NCBI GenBank assembly: GCA_030248295.1
Contig: JASANH010001456.1
Location: forward strand, 37,734 to 101,733
Length of the DNA stretch: 64,000 bases
Reading direction: 5' to 3'
From: Mesodorylaimus sp. YZB2_4
Lineage: Eukaryota; Nematoda; Enoplea; Dorylaimida; Dorylaimidae
Shown: positions 12,001 to 23,213 of the stretch, piece after piece
How the letters are laid out: each line of letters starts with the position of its first letter
Position numbering within the stretch: position 1 is the first letter of the stretch
Program-made: the position numbers and the translations under genes
The notes under the pieces: model-generated
Told to the model about the DNA's origin: nothing
The model's input: the letters and a program-made list of their open reading frames with translations, nothing else
Databases searched by the model: none

Positions 12001-13124
12001 TAGCAGCACGTTTTACGCCCACGTCGACCTAGATTTCGATTTGCCTGGGGTGAGACATTTCACTTAGCAGCATCCTACAATACTTGCTAGGAATTTTAGA
12101 TTAGGCGCGCAGGGTGTCGTCATGCAACTGTTCCGTTCACAAATTTCGATTTCTTTATTCCGTCTGCTCTTTTACAGCAAAAAGAGTAATTTTGGAGCTA
12201 ATGGTTTACATTGATCATCATTTTCATGTTGTACCTTTCCAGATAATTTTCTTAGCTGAATTCGACCTTGAAATAACTCGGCCAGAAAACGTATATTGAG
12301 TTCGAGATAAAAGTTTATCACAATGAAAAAAATTGATCGAGTAACTTCTTGGAGTTGATGCTCAATTAATGGAATCTGCTGTAGACTGCCAGAGACTGCA
12401 ATGATATTGAGACTTAAACGCAAAAACCATTGCGTTTTTTAGAAAGATGCATGGGTCAGTACCATTTTGCTGCTGTTTTTTTGACGAAATACAAGTTCTT
12501 GGATAATATTGGATGAATCCCTCCTACAAGGAATAATGATAAGGAACTCAGAGCTTTAAAGGTTTTTTTTTAACGATAACCGCACTCCAAGTCTCATAAC
12601 ATCCCGCCAAAAAAACTTTATAACAGAAGTTTAGGCCAAAACACTACACGTTTAAGTCAAGTTGATGCAAAAATTTAAGGAACATATGTAGATTTCGAGG
12701 TTATAGTGCTTGATTTTGCTCACAAATGCTAATTTTACAACATTTTCTTAACAATTACTCTGTTTTATCCTTGAAAAACTGAGCATTCTGGTGACCGAAA
12801 AGCCTAGCAGAACTTTTTCTCCATTTTAGATACATTCCGTTTAAAAACTCCATTTCATTTTGTAATGGATCGACACAAAGAGTTTGAACCATCACTATTT
12901 ATGTCACATGAAAGATGAACGGGGCTACTCGAATATACAATATTTTACGCGGTGACTATCTCACTGTGAAGAAGGAACTGTCTGAACCCGCACGGTGCCA
13001 AAAATGTGCTTTTTTCTGCTGGTACGTGAACTTTCCTGCGGGATTCAGTCAATCTAAAGGTATGACATTCGCCAAAACAGCATCAGCGGTTTTTTCCTCC
13101 CCAACGTTACTCTGATCGCTTATT

Positions 13125-13358
13125 CTACGGCACGTAGTTGTAATGCGTGCAGCTTCCATCAGCTGGAGCTGGAACTGACCTCGGGCAATATGGACAAGCG
13201 TCCAGAATTGAGAACGAGAACAGCTCGCAGAACTTATTTGAAGTCGCAAATACAGTGATAAAATTGAAGTTACTACACCAAATTCTCTCCCAGCAGATAT
13301 CCGCGCAATCTTGTGGTTGCGTTGCAGCCATGGTCTCAATTGGCGTTTCCACCAAGTA
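13125..13358 (-). pseudogene. Solitary PAN exon of the lectin family
   Basis: The minus strand encodes an open PAN/apple-like exon: ETPIETMAATQPQDCADICW, a WCSNFNF block, CELFSFSILDACPYC, and the family ending GSCTHYNYVP and stop. Compared with the intact genes, the first codons and splice acceptor are gone, because the sequence switches at about 13358 to the end of the FLYWCH MULE. No lectin exons lie upstream. The orphan exon belongs to copy A; its counterpart in copy C lies at 43.81-44.08 kb behind decayed lectin exons. Confidence 0.8.
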
Positions 13359-13362
13359 TCCG

Positions 13363-13475
13363 GGCTTTGTTCGCCAGCAATTTCCCGCCGGGCATTTGTT
13401 CGCGGTGCAATTGTTCGCCTGGATCTATTGTTCACCAGGGCAATTGTTCGCCAGGACATTGTTCGCCTGCTCATT
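13363..13475. repeat. TTGTTCGCC-rich putative MULE end
   Basis: The word TTGTTCGC/TTGTTCACC recurs about six times. It lies directly between the broken lectin exon and the FLYWCH transposase, and resembles in style the repeated-word ends of the intact MULE at 51.65 kb. It is probably the left terminal repeat. The matching right end is not seen. Confidence 0.5.
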
Positions 13476-13592
13476 TTTGGTCAGTGTGAGGGAGTTATTT
13501 TGTTACCTTTATCATATATAAACTGCCTTCTGCAAGACACTGCCATCGTTCCTTTCATACCTGTATTTGCTCGTATCTTGGGTTTTGAAATC

Positions 13593-14287
13593 ATGGCTTT
13601 AGAATTCATTCTCGGTGAGAAGGGGAAACCCAAACTTGCCGAAAATGGTTTCTTATATGTCAAAGATAAAATAAACAAGGATGGAATCACATTTTGGAAA
13701 TGCGAGAAGTTAAAGTCGAGCTCCACAGGCCGTGTTCATACTGTAGAAGAGGGGATCGTCAAAAGAATTGGCGACCATTATCATGCCCCTGATGCTGCCA
13801 AAGTCACAGCTACAAAAGTCGTGAATCTTATCGAGGATCAAGCGATAACTTCGAGGGACAATGGGCGTCAGATCGTCGCTGGAGCATCTGTCGGGATATC
13901 AAAATCGGTTGCTGCAAAGCTGCCACCCACAAAAACCATCCAGCGTACAATTCGCAAGGTTCGTCGTGCAGTCGATCCCCGCCGCCACAGCCTGAGTCGA
14001 GAGAAGAGATTGTGTTGCATGAGCGCTACACGACAATCGGCGATGGTGAAGAATTTTTGCTTTACGATAGTGGAGCCGAAAGAAATCGCATACTAATGTT
14101 TGACAAGCGTCTGAATCTGCAATTTTTTAGCCCAGTCCGATCATTGATACATCGATGACACCTTTCAGTCATCACCACCACTCTTTGATCAACTTTACAC
14201 CATTCATTGCATTCATCACATCGACGTCACGCCAGCCTTATTCGCGCTGTTACCAGATAAGAGCGAGGACACTTATTTGCGCCTTTT
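13593..14287 (+). pseudogene. FLYWCH-type MULE transposase, 5' half
   Basis: From the ATG at 13593 the protein opens with a FLYWCH zinc-finger domain (KPKLAENGFLYVKDKINK, FWKCEK, GDHYHAPDA), a DNA-binding module common at the N-terminus of animal Mutator-like transposases. After a linker the frame ends at 14096. A one-base change in a T run near 14125 and a TGA near 14146 separate it from the start of the catalytic domain, still readable to 14287 as DDTFQSSPPLFDQLYTIH and ALLPDKSEDTYLRLF. At 14288 a retrotransposon LTR interrupts it; the rest resumes at 24143. It is clearly inactive: split, with at least two older lesions. Confidence 0.85.
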
Positions 14288-14585
14288 TGTCAGGGGCGGA
14301 GTGTTTACGTTATAGGCCTACACGCAGCCAGTTCCTGGTCGTCAGTAACAAGAACACTCGGTCAACAAGAGTATTGGTCGATGACGAGAGAATCAGAGAA
14401 TCTGGTTCGAACCAGAGAAGACTAGTGATGAAAGACCAGATAGATGATGAGAAGTGATACCAGCATGTTTCATGCAAACTGATCTAGTTCTCGTGGTATA
14501 TAAGGTGCCTCCTTCGTTGGCTATGTGTCAGTGTTGCCTTATTTCTTACCTGGTGCGGCTCCTAATAAAGTGGACGTGATACATT
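14288..14585 (+). repeat. 5' LTR
   Basis: Begins TGTCAGGGG and ends GTGATACATT. It contains GGTATATAAGG near 14495 (TATA-like) and AATAAA at 14564-14569 (polyadenylation signal). It matches the 3' LTR except for about 87 bases missing there after TTATAGGC. Confidence 0.88.
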
Positions 14586-14602
14586 TGGTTCCCATAGCCG
14601 GT
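14586..14602 (+). other. Primer binding site, tRNA-Glu-like
   Basis: TGGTTCCCATAGCCGG starts immediately after the LTR. Its first 11 bases complement the CCA-terminated 3' end common to eukaryotic tRNA-Glu(UUC), and CCGG continues the match after one extra G. The tRNA identity is from general knowledge of tRNA-Glu 3' ends and is not checked for this species. Confidence 0.5.
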
Positions 14603-14695
14603 CATTACCCGGTACCAAGTGGTAAGTTACGAAGTCATTGATCGGTTCCCGTTCTCTTCTCGTTTTCAGTTCCGGCTAGTGCGAGCCACGAACAC

Positions 14696-16862
14696 ATGGC
14701 CGACCAGACACCAGGCGGTGGTTCTACCTCAGACCCTTCTGCTGACGACGAAGAAACGACTGTTGTAATCACGCCCAACGAGCCCACAGCCGAGCACCCG
14801 CAGGCAAAAACCTCGACGAATGCCAGTGATCCTGTCGATACCGTTGTCCGTTGCGGGTTCGTCAGCAACTCGACACGCTCGAGCGACAACGCGACGATGC
14901 ACGATGGTCCGCGCGACAGGCCGAACACCACCTGGATCAAACGGTGGAAGAACGAAACCAATTAGGGCGACAAATGGCAGAACTCCGACGCGAGCAAGCA
15001 GCACTGAAGGCTCAAGCCCAAACATCGGGAAATGCGGAGCAGGGACGAATGACGACGTTCGAACAACAACTCAGTGCACAACAGGATGCAGTCAAGTCGA
15101 TCGAGCACCAACTACGATCGTTGGTAATGGTGTTCACGCAGATAGCTCGGCCAGTAAGAGAGTAGTATCTCGGTCAACAGGTTGGCCTCCCGAGTCTGAT
15201 GCACCAACCTCGGGAGGCTCATCATCCGCAACCTTGGGACAGTCACCCAGTCAGCCAACGACCTATCCAGACTCGTTGGATCCGACCCCAACTAGAAAGG
15301 CAATTAGCGATTGGTTCAGTTGGAAAGAGTTCGAGTGGTTCGAAGCTGCCAGTTTCTGGCGTGCACTACTATCCGGCATCGCGTTAAGCGCACCCCAAGT
15401 AGTAGACGAGGCGCAAGACATCGACCGACTACGTCAATCAGTCATGACAGTGGCTCAAGCACGTGCTCAACGTGATTTGGATGCGTCATTCGTCCCCAGT
15501 TCAGGTTTGATGCAATTCTTATTAGACCGTGTTGTATCTCGCCATGACGATGGTAATCGAATCACTCGCTTCTATTCTAGCGTGCCTACGAAAATTCGAT
15601 ATTTGCATCCAACAACTCGTCATCCTCTGGTGTATGACGAGCAACAGAGAATATGGTCGTTTTTGTTACGACAGCAACGGATTAGACAAGTCAAAGAACG
15701 TCAGCAGCAGGAACCTGTTCAGGGTCCAACACCGATCCCCGACGACATGTGCAGTTCGCGGATCCTCCCGTCGTGGTCAACTACGATGCACCCCCCCCTC
15801 CCAAGCTCGAACATCGATTTGACATCATTTCATCCCAAAAACCTTGATCGAATGGTACAAGGCTAACGAAGCGGAATTAACAGATGCAATGAACACAATG
15901 GCTGAACTAGAAGTGTTGGTTCATCGCTCTCGTGAAACGGGGCAGCCGGTGCCGCCGTCTGGTTATTTCCCGCCGCAGGATGTGACAGGCGCACCAAGAG
16001 CTACCGCAGTAACCCATTCCCGTTTTCAGCCTCCAGTAGTCAACGACCTGCAGGCAATCATTCTAGAGATGGTCCAAAGTGCGGTAGCCCCGATCGTATC
16101 ACGAGTGGATGAACTAGCAGAATGTCATCCAGCTTATGTAGCTCGACGCCCAATCTGGCAACAGCGCAGCCAGCAACATCTGATGTCAACGCGTCACTCG
16201 AAAACATCGACCTGGAAACATACCACCGATGGCTCCAAGAGAATGCGTCAGCCCCACCACCAGGCGCGATGAATCCAGCCAAGTCGTTATCAGTCATTGG
16301 GTCACGAGTGCAATTGGCACTCGACAAGGGCAAGACTCCGCAATTAAACATCAAGCCGTTTGACGGGACAGCTGAGTCGCCGCCATTAGACGAATGGTTG
16401 TGCGACTACCACCTACGAATGGAAATGTATCGAGCAACGAGCGACGTCGAACTGTTGACAATCCTCCTATTCTACCTCGGCGAGAAAGCCAGCCAATGGT
16501 TACGTGAGTATTCGAAACGGTTTCCCGATCGATCGAAACTAAGGTGGACGCAGTAAGTTTCTGACATGTGTTCCCACTTTCCATCGCAGGACGATTCCTA
16601 CCTCATGGCTGCGTTTCGAGAAACGAAACCATTGGCGAATGAGCAATATCAAGTCTATGCAAGCCGACTGGAACAAGCAGCTCAACGCGCATTCCCGTCA
16701 GCATCACCTGATCACCTTAGGTGGGTTTTGATCGAGAAATTTCAGAAGAATATGCCGCCTGCGCTGGCGACAATAATTCAGGACTTTTGCATCGACTCGT
16801 CACACAAGACATCGTTCGAAAAGGTCAAGTTGCGAGCAGTCAAATGGCAACTCGAACAGTGA
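14696..16862 (+). pseudogene. Retrotransposon gag, frameshifted
   Basis: The ATG at 14696 opens an acidic N-terminus (MADQTPGGG...), then the frame shifts near 14850 into a long charged coiled coil (LERQRDDARWSARQAEHHLD). It shifts again near 15130 into a region with DWFSWKEFEWFEAASFW and QQRIRQVKERQQQEP. A capsid-type stretch follows at about 16350-16550 (KPFDGTAESPPLDEWLCDYH, YLGEKASQWLREY), resembling the gag capsid fold of Ty3-type elements, and continues to 16862 after another break. The N-terminal extension ahead of capsid is unusually large, about 500 codons. At least four frame changes make this copy non-coding as it stands. Confidence 0.75.
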
Positions 16863-16877
16863 AATTCGAGCAACACA

Positions 16878-18317
16878 GTGGCCAAATCGGCGATATCTTC
16901 AATCGAAGTGACTGATCAACCACCGTCACAGGCGAATGCAACAGGCATGGCACCGAGCCATCCAAGCAACTTCGGCTATATGGGCAATGCTCCATTTTCT
17001 GTTCCACCAGCGAGCCCAGGTGATAATAATCATTCTGATAATCGTGCTAATTCTTCATTCCAGCGAGGCAATCGAGGCGGCCGAGGAGGCCGAGGAGGAA
17101 ATAATATCAGTCAACAAGGTGGACGTCAGTGGTCCAATTCAAACCAACAACACCGAGACCGGCCCATGCGACAACCAGCAACTTGTTTGGGACCACGCGT
17201 GTTTCGATGTCCGATTACCGGCCACAATTGCGACTCGACAGCACCACATATGTCTGCTCCGGACGCAGCGAATCCACAGCGCAAGCAGTGCAATAAGTTC
17301 GGCCATACTTCGCTATTATGTCCAGAAAGGCCACCATGTCAAGTGGCAGGATGTGAACGCACACCCGGCCATGGTCCTTTCCGATGCCATTTGCTGTACG
17401 CGACAGACCTGGCTGATGCTAAGAAGAACCGTTCGTCGAGCAGTCCATCACAACAAGCAACAAATGTAAGTTCAGTTACTGGCAGCAAGTTGTCAGATAG
17501 CATCCCACCTCTAGCGATGGCCGCGATGGGTACAATAATACCGACCAATCAACTAATTTCTGACCTGTTCACAGTCCCACCGCATGCAATCCCGTCGGAT
17601 GCGATCAAGCCCGAATGGGTCTATACGGACGAACAGGGAAAGCAAAATTGGATTCGCCGCATTGAAGGAACGTGTCAAGCTCTATCCGGGCCGCCCGACA
17701 TCACGCCTATTCAGCTACAACAGCGCAAATCGCCAGAAGTGATCATTGGAATCGATGGCCGTCGGACACAAGTCATCTTGGATTCTGGTGCAAACATCAC
17801 GTTGATAAGCCACGCCACGTATAAGCAGATCCATCCAGACTGGTCAGGTGAGTGTGACCCGTGCCCGCTAAAGGTACGTATTGCTGAAAATGCCAATCCT
17901 CGAATCATGGGAACACGTTACGTGTACCTGACTTTTGGTACAGTGACCGTTATGCACAAAGTATTTCTTCTGTTCGATCAAGAAGGTCTCATCACCATGC
18001 TAATCAGTCAAGACATCACCGAACGGTATGGAGCGACAATCTGTCATCACAAGCAGTTGGTGACATACAACGTTGGTGCGCTGCAAGGTACCAAAGTTCC
18101 GTTTGATCACACCGGTCCAGCTCAACCGATTGGCCAAGTAACAGTGGAGCGAACAATGATTCCACCTCGTCATCGCATGAAAGTACCTTGCCGAATACAG
18201 TTCAATGATCAAGTTAAAGTCCAGCCATGTGTCACCGAGCAGACTACCAGCTGGTCTAACTGGGAGATTGTAATCCCCAGAGGTAAGTTGGACCCAGCTT
18301 ATGTGACGTCCTGCTAA
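16878..18317 (+). CDS. Nucleocapsid and aspartic protease part of gag-pol
   Basis: A 479-codon open frame. The N-terminal half is Gly/Arg/Asn/Gln-rich (RGNRGGRGGRGG), as in RNA-binding nucleocapsids, followed by a Cys/His block around 17290-17390 (CNKFGHTSLLC, then CQVAGCERTPGHGPFRC). That block looks like a zinc knuckle with one expected Cys replaced by Phe, followed by a second Cys/His motif. At 17779-17793 the retropepsin signature LDSGA appears, followed by NITLIS, with a flap-like region and second half behind (LLFDQEGLITMLI). The frame has no ATG context of its own and was probably expressed as part of a fusion. It is the longest undamaged frame of the element; RT follows after a gap with a frame change. 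Confidence 0.75.
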   Translation: MAKSAISSIEVTDQPPSQANATGMAPSHPSNFGYMGNAPFSVPPASPGDNNHSDNRANSSFQRGNRGGRGGRGGNNISQQGGRQWSNSNQQHRDRPMRQPATCLGPRVFRCPITGHNCDSTAPHMSAPDAANPQRKQCNKFGHTSLLCPERPPCQVAGCERTPGHGPFRCHLLYATDLADAKKNRSSSSPSQQATNVSSVTGSKLSDSIPPLAMAAMGTIIPTNQLISDLFTVPPHAIPSDAIKPEWVYTDEQGKQNWIRRIEGTCQALSGPPDITPIQLQQRKSPEVIIGIDGRRTQVILDSGANITLISHATYKQIHPDWSGECDPCPLKVRIAENANPRIMGTRYVYLTFGTVTVMHKVFLLFDQEGLITMLISQDITERYGATICHHKQLVTYNVGALQGTKVPFDHTGPAQPIGQVTVERTMIPPRHRMKVPCRIQFNDQVKVQPCVTEQTTSWSNWEIVIPRGKLDPAYVTSC

Positions 18318-18603
18318 GAAGTCCTCCTAGAAGTATTCAACTTGGCCGAGACCCCCGCGAAGTGCACGGCGTGATCATGCACGCCTTCGCAGCCGATCCA
18401 TTCGTGTATCGTGCAATCGAGCAAAGTTCAGTGGCAATGATCAATCGAGTCGCCACAACATCCTCTTCAACCACACCATCGATACCCGGACCAATTGAGG
18501 GCGCTGATAACTCCACACTGGGGGGAAGCCCGAAAGCATACAGCGCACATACCGATTATCGGTTCGGACGAACATAAGATGGGTGTGATGGAACGAGTCG
18601 TTA

Positions 18604-19760
18604 TTGGAGCCGAAAAAAAAACAGTTGTGGAGCGATCAGGAAACAGCAATGTTGGAAAAGACAATCGAGGATAATGCGGATGTGTTTGCATTTCACGATG
18701 CGCATCTGGCGACAACCAATCTAGTACAACATCGAATTAATACAGGCGACTGCCCGCCTGTAAAGCAACCACATCGACGGGTCGCAGCCCCAATAATCCT
18801 AGTCATGAAGGAATGGTCAGAAACATATTTCGAACTGGACAAGATCGAACCATCCTATTCCAATTATGCGAGTCCTGTAGTCATGGTGCGGAAGAAAGAT
18901 GGCACCACTCGTTTTTGCATCGATTATCGAGAGCTCAATAAACAGACCGCACAGGACATATATCCACTTGCGAATATTCGAGACGTGTTGGACACACTCA
19001 AAGGGTCAGCACTTTTTCAACGTTGGACGCCGCCAGTGGGTACCATCAGATTGCTTTGGACCCCGATACGGCCCATAAGACAGCATTCTGCACCCAGTTC
19101 GGACTGTTCCAGTACAAGAAAATGCCCAATGGTGTCATTAACGGCCTGGCCTGATTCCAACGTCTTATGGAGATGGTCTTGAATGGCATCACTTGGCAGG
19201 TATGTATGGCCTATATTGATGACATTATCATTTCTAGTCCAGACATGCAATCACATTGCCAACACCTGGAGCAAGTATTCCAACGGTTCCGCCAAGCGAA
19301 TTTAAAGTTGCAAGCTAAGAAGTGTGTATTTGGCCAACAAGAGGTGCAATATCTTGGTCACGCGGTCGATCGTCATGGGATCCGACCACTTCTATCCAAA
19401 ATAGACGCAATCAAACAGTGGCCGATTCCGCAAACAGCCAAGCAATTTCACAGCTTTCTCAGCCTAGCCGGTTACTATTGCACGTTCGTGCCTGCCTTCA
19501 GCCGAATTGTAAAGCCATTATACGACCTAATGAACGATGGTCGTCCAGCAAACGAACGAGCAATGTGGAACGAGACGCACACCCGTGCTTTCAATCATCT
19601 CAAAACATCACTCATATTAGAACCAGTGCTGCGGTATCCCGATTTTCAGTTTCCGTTTGTGGTTGGCCAGACGGGGGTGGGACAGACGCCGGTGGCTTGG
19701 CTTTGGGTGCTGTATTGGAACAGCACGATCCAGCTGATTCTAGCCAACTTCGATGCATGA
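18604..19760 (+). pseudogene. Reverse transcriptase and start of RNase H, frameshifted
   Basis: The first frame carries YASPVVMVRKKDGTTRFCID and YRELNKQTAQDIYPLANIRD, diagnostic for gypsy-type RT. Within a few codons of SALF (about 19015) the frame shifts, and the block with the first catalytic aspartate (LDAASGYHQI) reads in another frame. A TGA lies near 19150. The catalytic YIDDI is at 19212-19226, followed by the thumb (QWPIPQTAKQFHSFLSLAGY). Near 19650 it shifts again, and the RNase H beginning TDAGGLALGAVLEQ is in the third frame. The enzyme is therefore inactive in this copy. Confidence 0.85.
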
Positions 19761-19790
19761 TCGAATGCGCGTCTTGACGACTAACCGAAT

Positions 19791-21193
19791 CCGAACTGAA
19801 ATTAAGTGTGCCAGCGCAAGAAGCACTTGCCATAGTATGGGCAGTGGGCAGATGGCGTCACTATATGGCCTGTATCCACTTCGTGGTATATTCTGACCAC
19901 GCTCAATTAGTCAAATGGTTCTCACGGGGAATTTTCGATGGTGCATTAGGGCAGTTGACACTAGCCCTGCGAGATTTCAATTTCGATGTCATCTATCGCC
20001 CAGGAAGGAAGAATATCAACGCCGACATTTTGAGTCGCATCCCACACGGAAATATTCTTAATGACGCATGGGATACGCAAGCTCAGAAGGATTTTGGAGC
20101 CCATATCAGTCGAAACGAGTACCAGCTGGGAGACCACGGCGAAGTCATTGACGAAGACCCGCCTGAAGCATCACTACGTCGTCCTGAAACAATGCAAGTG
20201 CTCTTTGTTCCAGTCACTGGTCCTGTGTTGATCCTTCGCTCATGGAATTTAAACAAACAGAAAGATGGTAACCGAGTGCGCTATTGCGAATTTCTATTAT
20301 CACACGATCGATCGGATGATGAAAGCGAGGATCCGAATACAAGAGTAATGGCTGATCGGCAATGGGTACCTTGTAGGAAAAAATTATTTATCACGAAATT
20401 ATATGGCGTATCTGGAATATTAACTGAGACATATGGCCCAGCAATGACCGTCCAGTACAAAGTAGATCAAAAGGAACCGTTTTGCATTCGCATGCGTCAA
20501 CCAGTTGGACACGACCTGCTTAATTCTCGCAGACGCGCCCAGCTGTGCCCAGATGGTTCAGTCGACACAGTGGAATGGTCAGAGAAGCAGAGAGCCAGTC
20601 TTCTGGTGCAATGGACACCCATCGTCTCTGATTCAGAGACGGAGAGTGCAGTTCCTGCGTCGTCTCTAGTCGTGCAGCCGCAAGAAGTCACCGCTACAGT
20701 CATGTGTTCGAACCTGGATTCAGGAAACCCTATTCTCGAACCAGATGTGACCACAATCGTTGATTCTGCGTTCATATACGATGACATGGCGATTGCAAAA
20801 GCACGTTCAGCAGTCACACTGAACGAACGGAAATATCTCCATTATGTCCTTATGACCGAATGGGCAGTCCCACCGCACCAACAGTCATCAGAGGCGCCTA
20901 GATACAATCTTGCCAGTGCCTATGCGCATTCGATTATGCCGGATAGTGCAGTATTGTGCAAGACTGATTTGCAGATTCAAATCCCACTTGGATGCTACGC
21001 ACGTATTGCCCCGTTACCTGGCTCAGTATCCAAAACGAAGATCGCCATTGGGTGTGGCGTCATTGATCCCGATTTTCGAGGTAATGTATCGATGCGGTCC
21101 AAGGAACGTGGATACGAGCAGCCTGCGTTTCATCCGAACTTGACTGAACTGACCAATACACAATACCACAGGAGAACCCAGCGCATATTTTGA
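19791..21193 (+). CDS. RNase H C-terminal part plus dUTPase-like domain
   Basis: One open frame of about 465 codons. It begins with RNase H sequence (QEALAIVWAVGRWRHYM, VYSDHAQLVKWF), ending in YRPGRKNINADILSRIP, where gypsy elements normally pass into the integrase zinc finger. Instead there are about 250 unrecognised residues, then at about 20.86-21.10 kb a dUTPase-like domain. This has PRYNLASAYAH (motif 1 position), LQIQIPLGCYARIAPLPGS (motif 2 position, usual Arg-Ser of APRSG replaced) and GVIDPDFRGNV (motif 3, catalytic Asp kept, usual Tyr replaced by Phe). Motifs 4 and 5 are not seen. dUTPase removes dUTP and is known in several retroviruses. No HHCC or DDE integrase motif is visible. 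Confidence 0.72.
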
Positions 21194-23213
21194 CGAGAAT
21201 TGAACGCATTCTGCGTGAGGGTGTCGATCCAGCCGATGGCGAGTTGTACCATCCTGTCTTGCCGGCAGTATGGCCAGCGTTAGTTCACGAGCTGCGACGG
21301 GTTTCATCCATCTTGGTGGCACCAACAACTTTGCTACCTTCATTACCGCGTTCCTTTCAAGAGGACGACCTATCAGCTTCTTGCAGCGACTATCGTAAAT
21401 ATATCCAGCGAGAAATGGACAGTTGGGCGAGTGCGTTTTAAAGTAGACCAGGACAGGCTGATTATCAGGTCCAGTTGTTACGATTGTTGAATGCGCTAAT
21501 CGACCGTGTGTGTACACAACAACTTCCGGACCACTACCCGTAGATCACGTCGGGGGATCGGGAGTGGATATTGTTTTGGTCAGCCTTTTAGATGATCCAG
21601 TTATCGTGCAGGGATCTAATAGTGGACCCTGTAGCCCGAGTCCGTTCGAATATTGACCACGCGAAGGCATTGATCCACGGAAGAACCGCCGACCCAAACG
21701 ATTTGGACACGCTTCCTGCTCGTACAAAACATGCACTTCAGCTGATTCGATTAGCGATCGCTCAGGCAGAGCGTGTGCTAGGGGCCCAATATTACTGGTA
21801 TGCAACGTCGTGTGAACAGCGCAGTGCGACGACTGGATGTCCTCCGAGCTCAGATACAACGTCGCGATAATACTGATACTCGTGACAGACCTGTTACAGG
21901 GCGACCATTGGACCCAGCGCGGCCAGCGATACGATCTGTGGTTCGACCGGTTCTGGGTTCGAATACATCAGCGCCCGACCTGAACCCATTCGCCGAGGAG
22001 GACGTCTTCGGAAGCTTTGCCTCAGCCGGCAACTGCGAGCGCAACGGTGGTCCAGGAAGGACCCCTGATATTAGAAGACATTATTCGTCAACAAGAAACG
22101 ACACGCGGACCCATTGATCACGATATGCGTCCTAATACGTTGGAAATTGCAGCTGAACTAGGTTTAGAATATTTGGAACCAACCTGGACAATAGTTCCAT
22201 TAGCAACGACCTCGTCGCCGAGAGCTTGCCAGTTTTTGTGGAAGTTGCGAATGATGCCTATCGATTCATTGCCTTGCATTGTGCGACTGGATACGCGTTA
22301 CGCGTCTAATGCATTCACGCGTCCCAATGATTTCACAGAATTTATGCACATGCGGGGCCTCCTAGATATATTTTTCGATTTTCCTCGACCCTGTGCGGTC
22401 GAGGCGGTGAACTGTCTGCGCGATTCAACTGTTTGGCGATATGGTTTGGAAAATACACGGGATCGTGCGGATCGAGCTGGACGAGAAGAACGGGAACGCC
22501 AGGAGAGACGCCTTAGGCGTGAGCGCGAAGACGAAACCCGCCAACAGACCAACGCTCCACTGGTACCTCACCGTGGCGCACGTCCTCCTGCTGCGTCCAA
22601 TCGGTCACGCCCCAGCAGCACTCATCGACTACCAGACTTGCGAGATATTATTGAATCCAGACGTTCCGGCGACCTGCGGGAGCGTATTAATAAATTGACA
22701 CTCCCACCGCAAATTCGTCATTCGAAGTCAGCGCCTAACGTGTGCCTTACTGGACTAGCATTGTGCAAATCAGGCCCTCGCCAGGGGCGGTTACCGTCGA
22801 ACGTAGATAAGGCATTTAACATGGTCGTGGCGACACCCGCTCATGCTCTGCTTTTGGACGATTATGTCTCACTTATTCGCCAACAGAATTGGAATTGGTC
22901 AGATCTGTCTTCTGTCTAGCAACGCGCCTGGATAACATTCACCGGTTGCCCGTATGACGACGCCGCAGCCCCTAGCCATGCCTTGTCAGACGTTGTCATG
23001 CTGTGGGAGCCTGTGGACGATTCAAGCCAGCCTGGCCCAGCTACAGAGGGATATCGATCATCACTTTCCCCAGAACAACAGAGTTGGCAATTGGTATTTC
23101 CGCCAGTGGCAGTCCCTTTCGACCTCTATGGCGATGATCCAGTTCTGGAGGTGGCCGTATCAGAAGCTGAGCTCAATGCTTTGTGTCCACCAAATTTCGG
23201 GTTGAACGAGTGA
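21190..23213 (+). pseudogene. Unrecognised 3' coding region of the retrotransposon
   Basis: Between the dUTPase-like domain and the 3' LTR region, coding-like sequence runs through several frames. There is an open stretch at 21190-21438, another at 21592-21800 continuing in a second frame to about 22050, and a long frame from 22017 to 23213 interrupted only by a TAG at 22917-22919. The long frame has a globular first part (PNTLEIAAELGLEYLEPTW, NDFTEFMHMRGLLDIFF), then a strongly charged coiled coil (REERERQERRLRRERED), then a Pro/Ser-rich part and an acidic end. I see no signal peptide, membrane helix or integrase motif, so it is not an obvious envelope gene. Confidence 0.55.

Larger units (their letters stand above)
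6586..13358. repeat. Segmental duplication copy A
   Basis: This block is an inverted relative of about 43.85-46.77 kb (copy C), and in part a direct relative of 24.43-25.5 kb (copy B). Matching landmarks are the words around 6960 and 46390, 8820 and 45240, and 12680 and 44520, and the PAN exon at 13.1-13.36 kb against 43.85-44.08 kb. Copy A additionally contains the hAT insertion, about 280 bases at 7380-7650, about 400 bases at 7785-8195 (with a DEG/ENaC exon that copy C has largely lost) and about 760 bases at 11676-12436 (shared with copy B). The right end is cut off where the FLYWCH MULE begins. No intact host gene lies within it. Confidence 0.8.
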
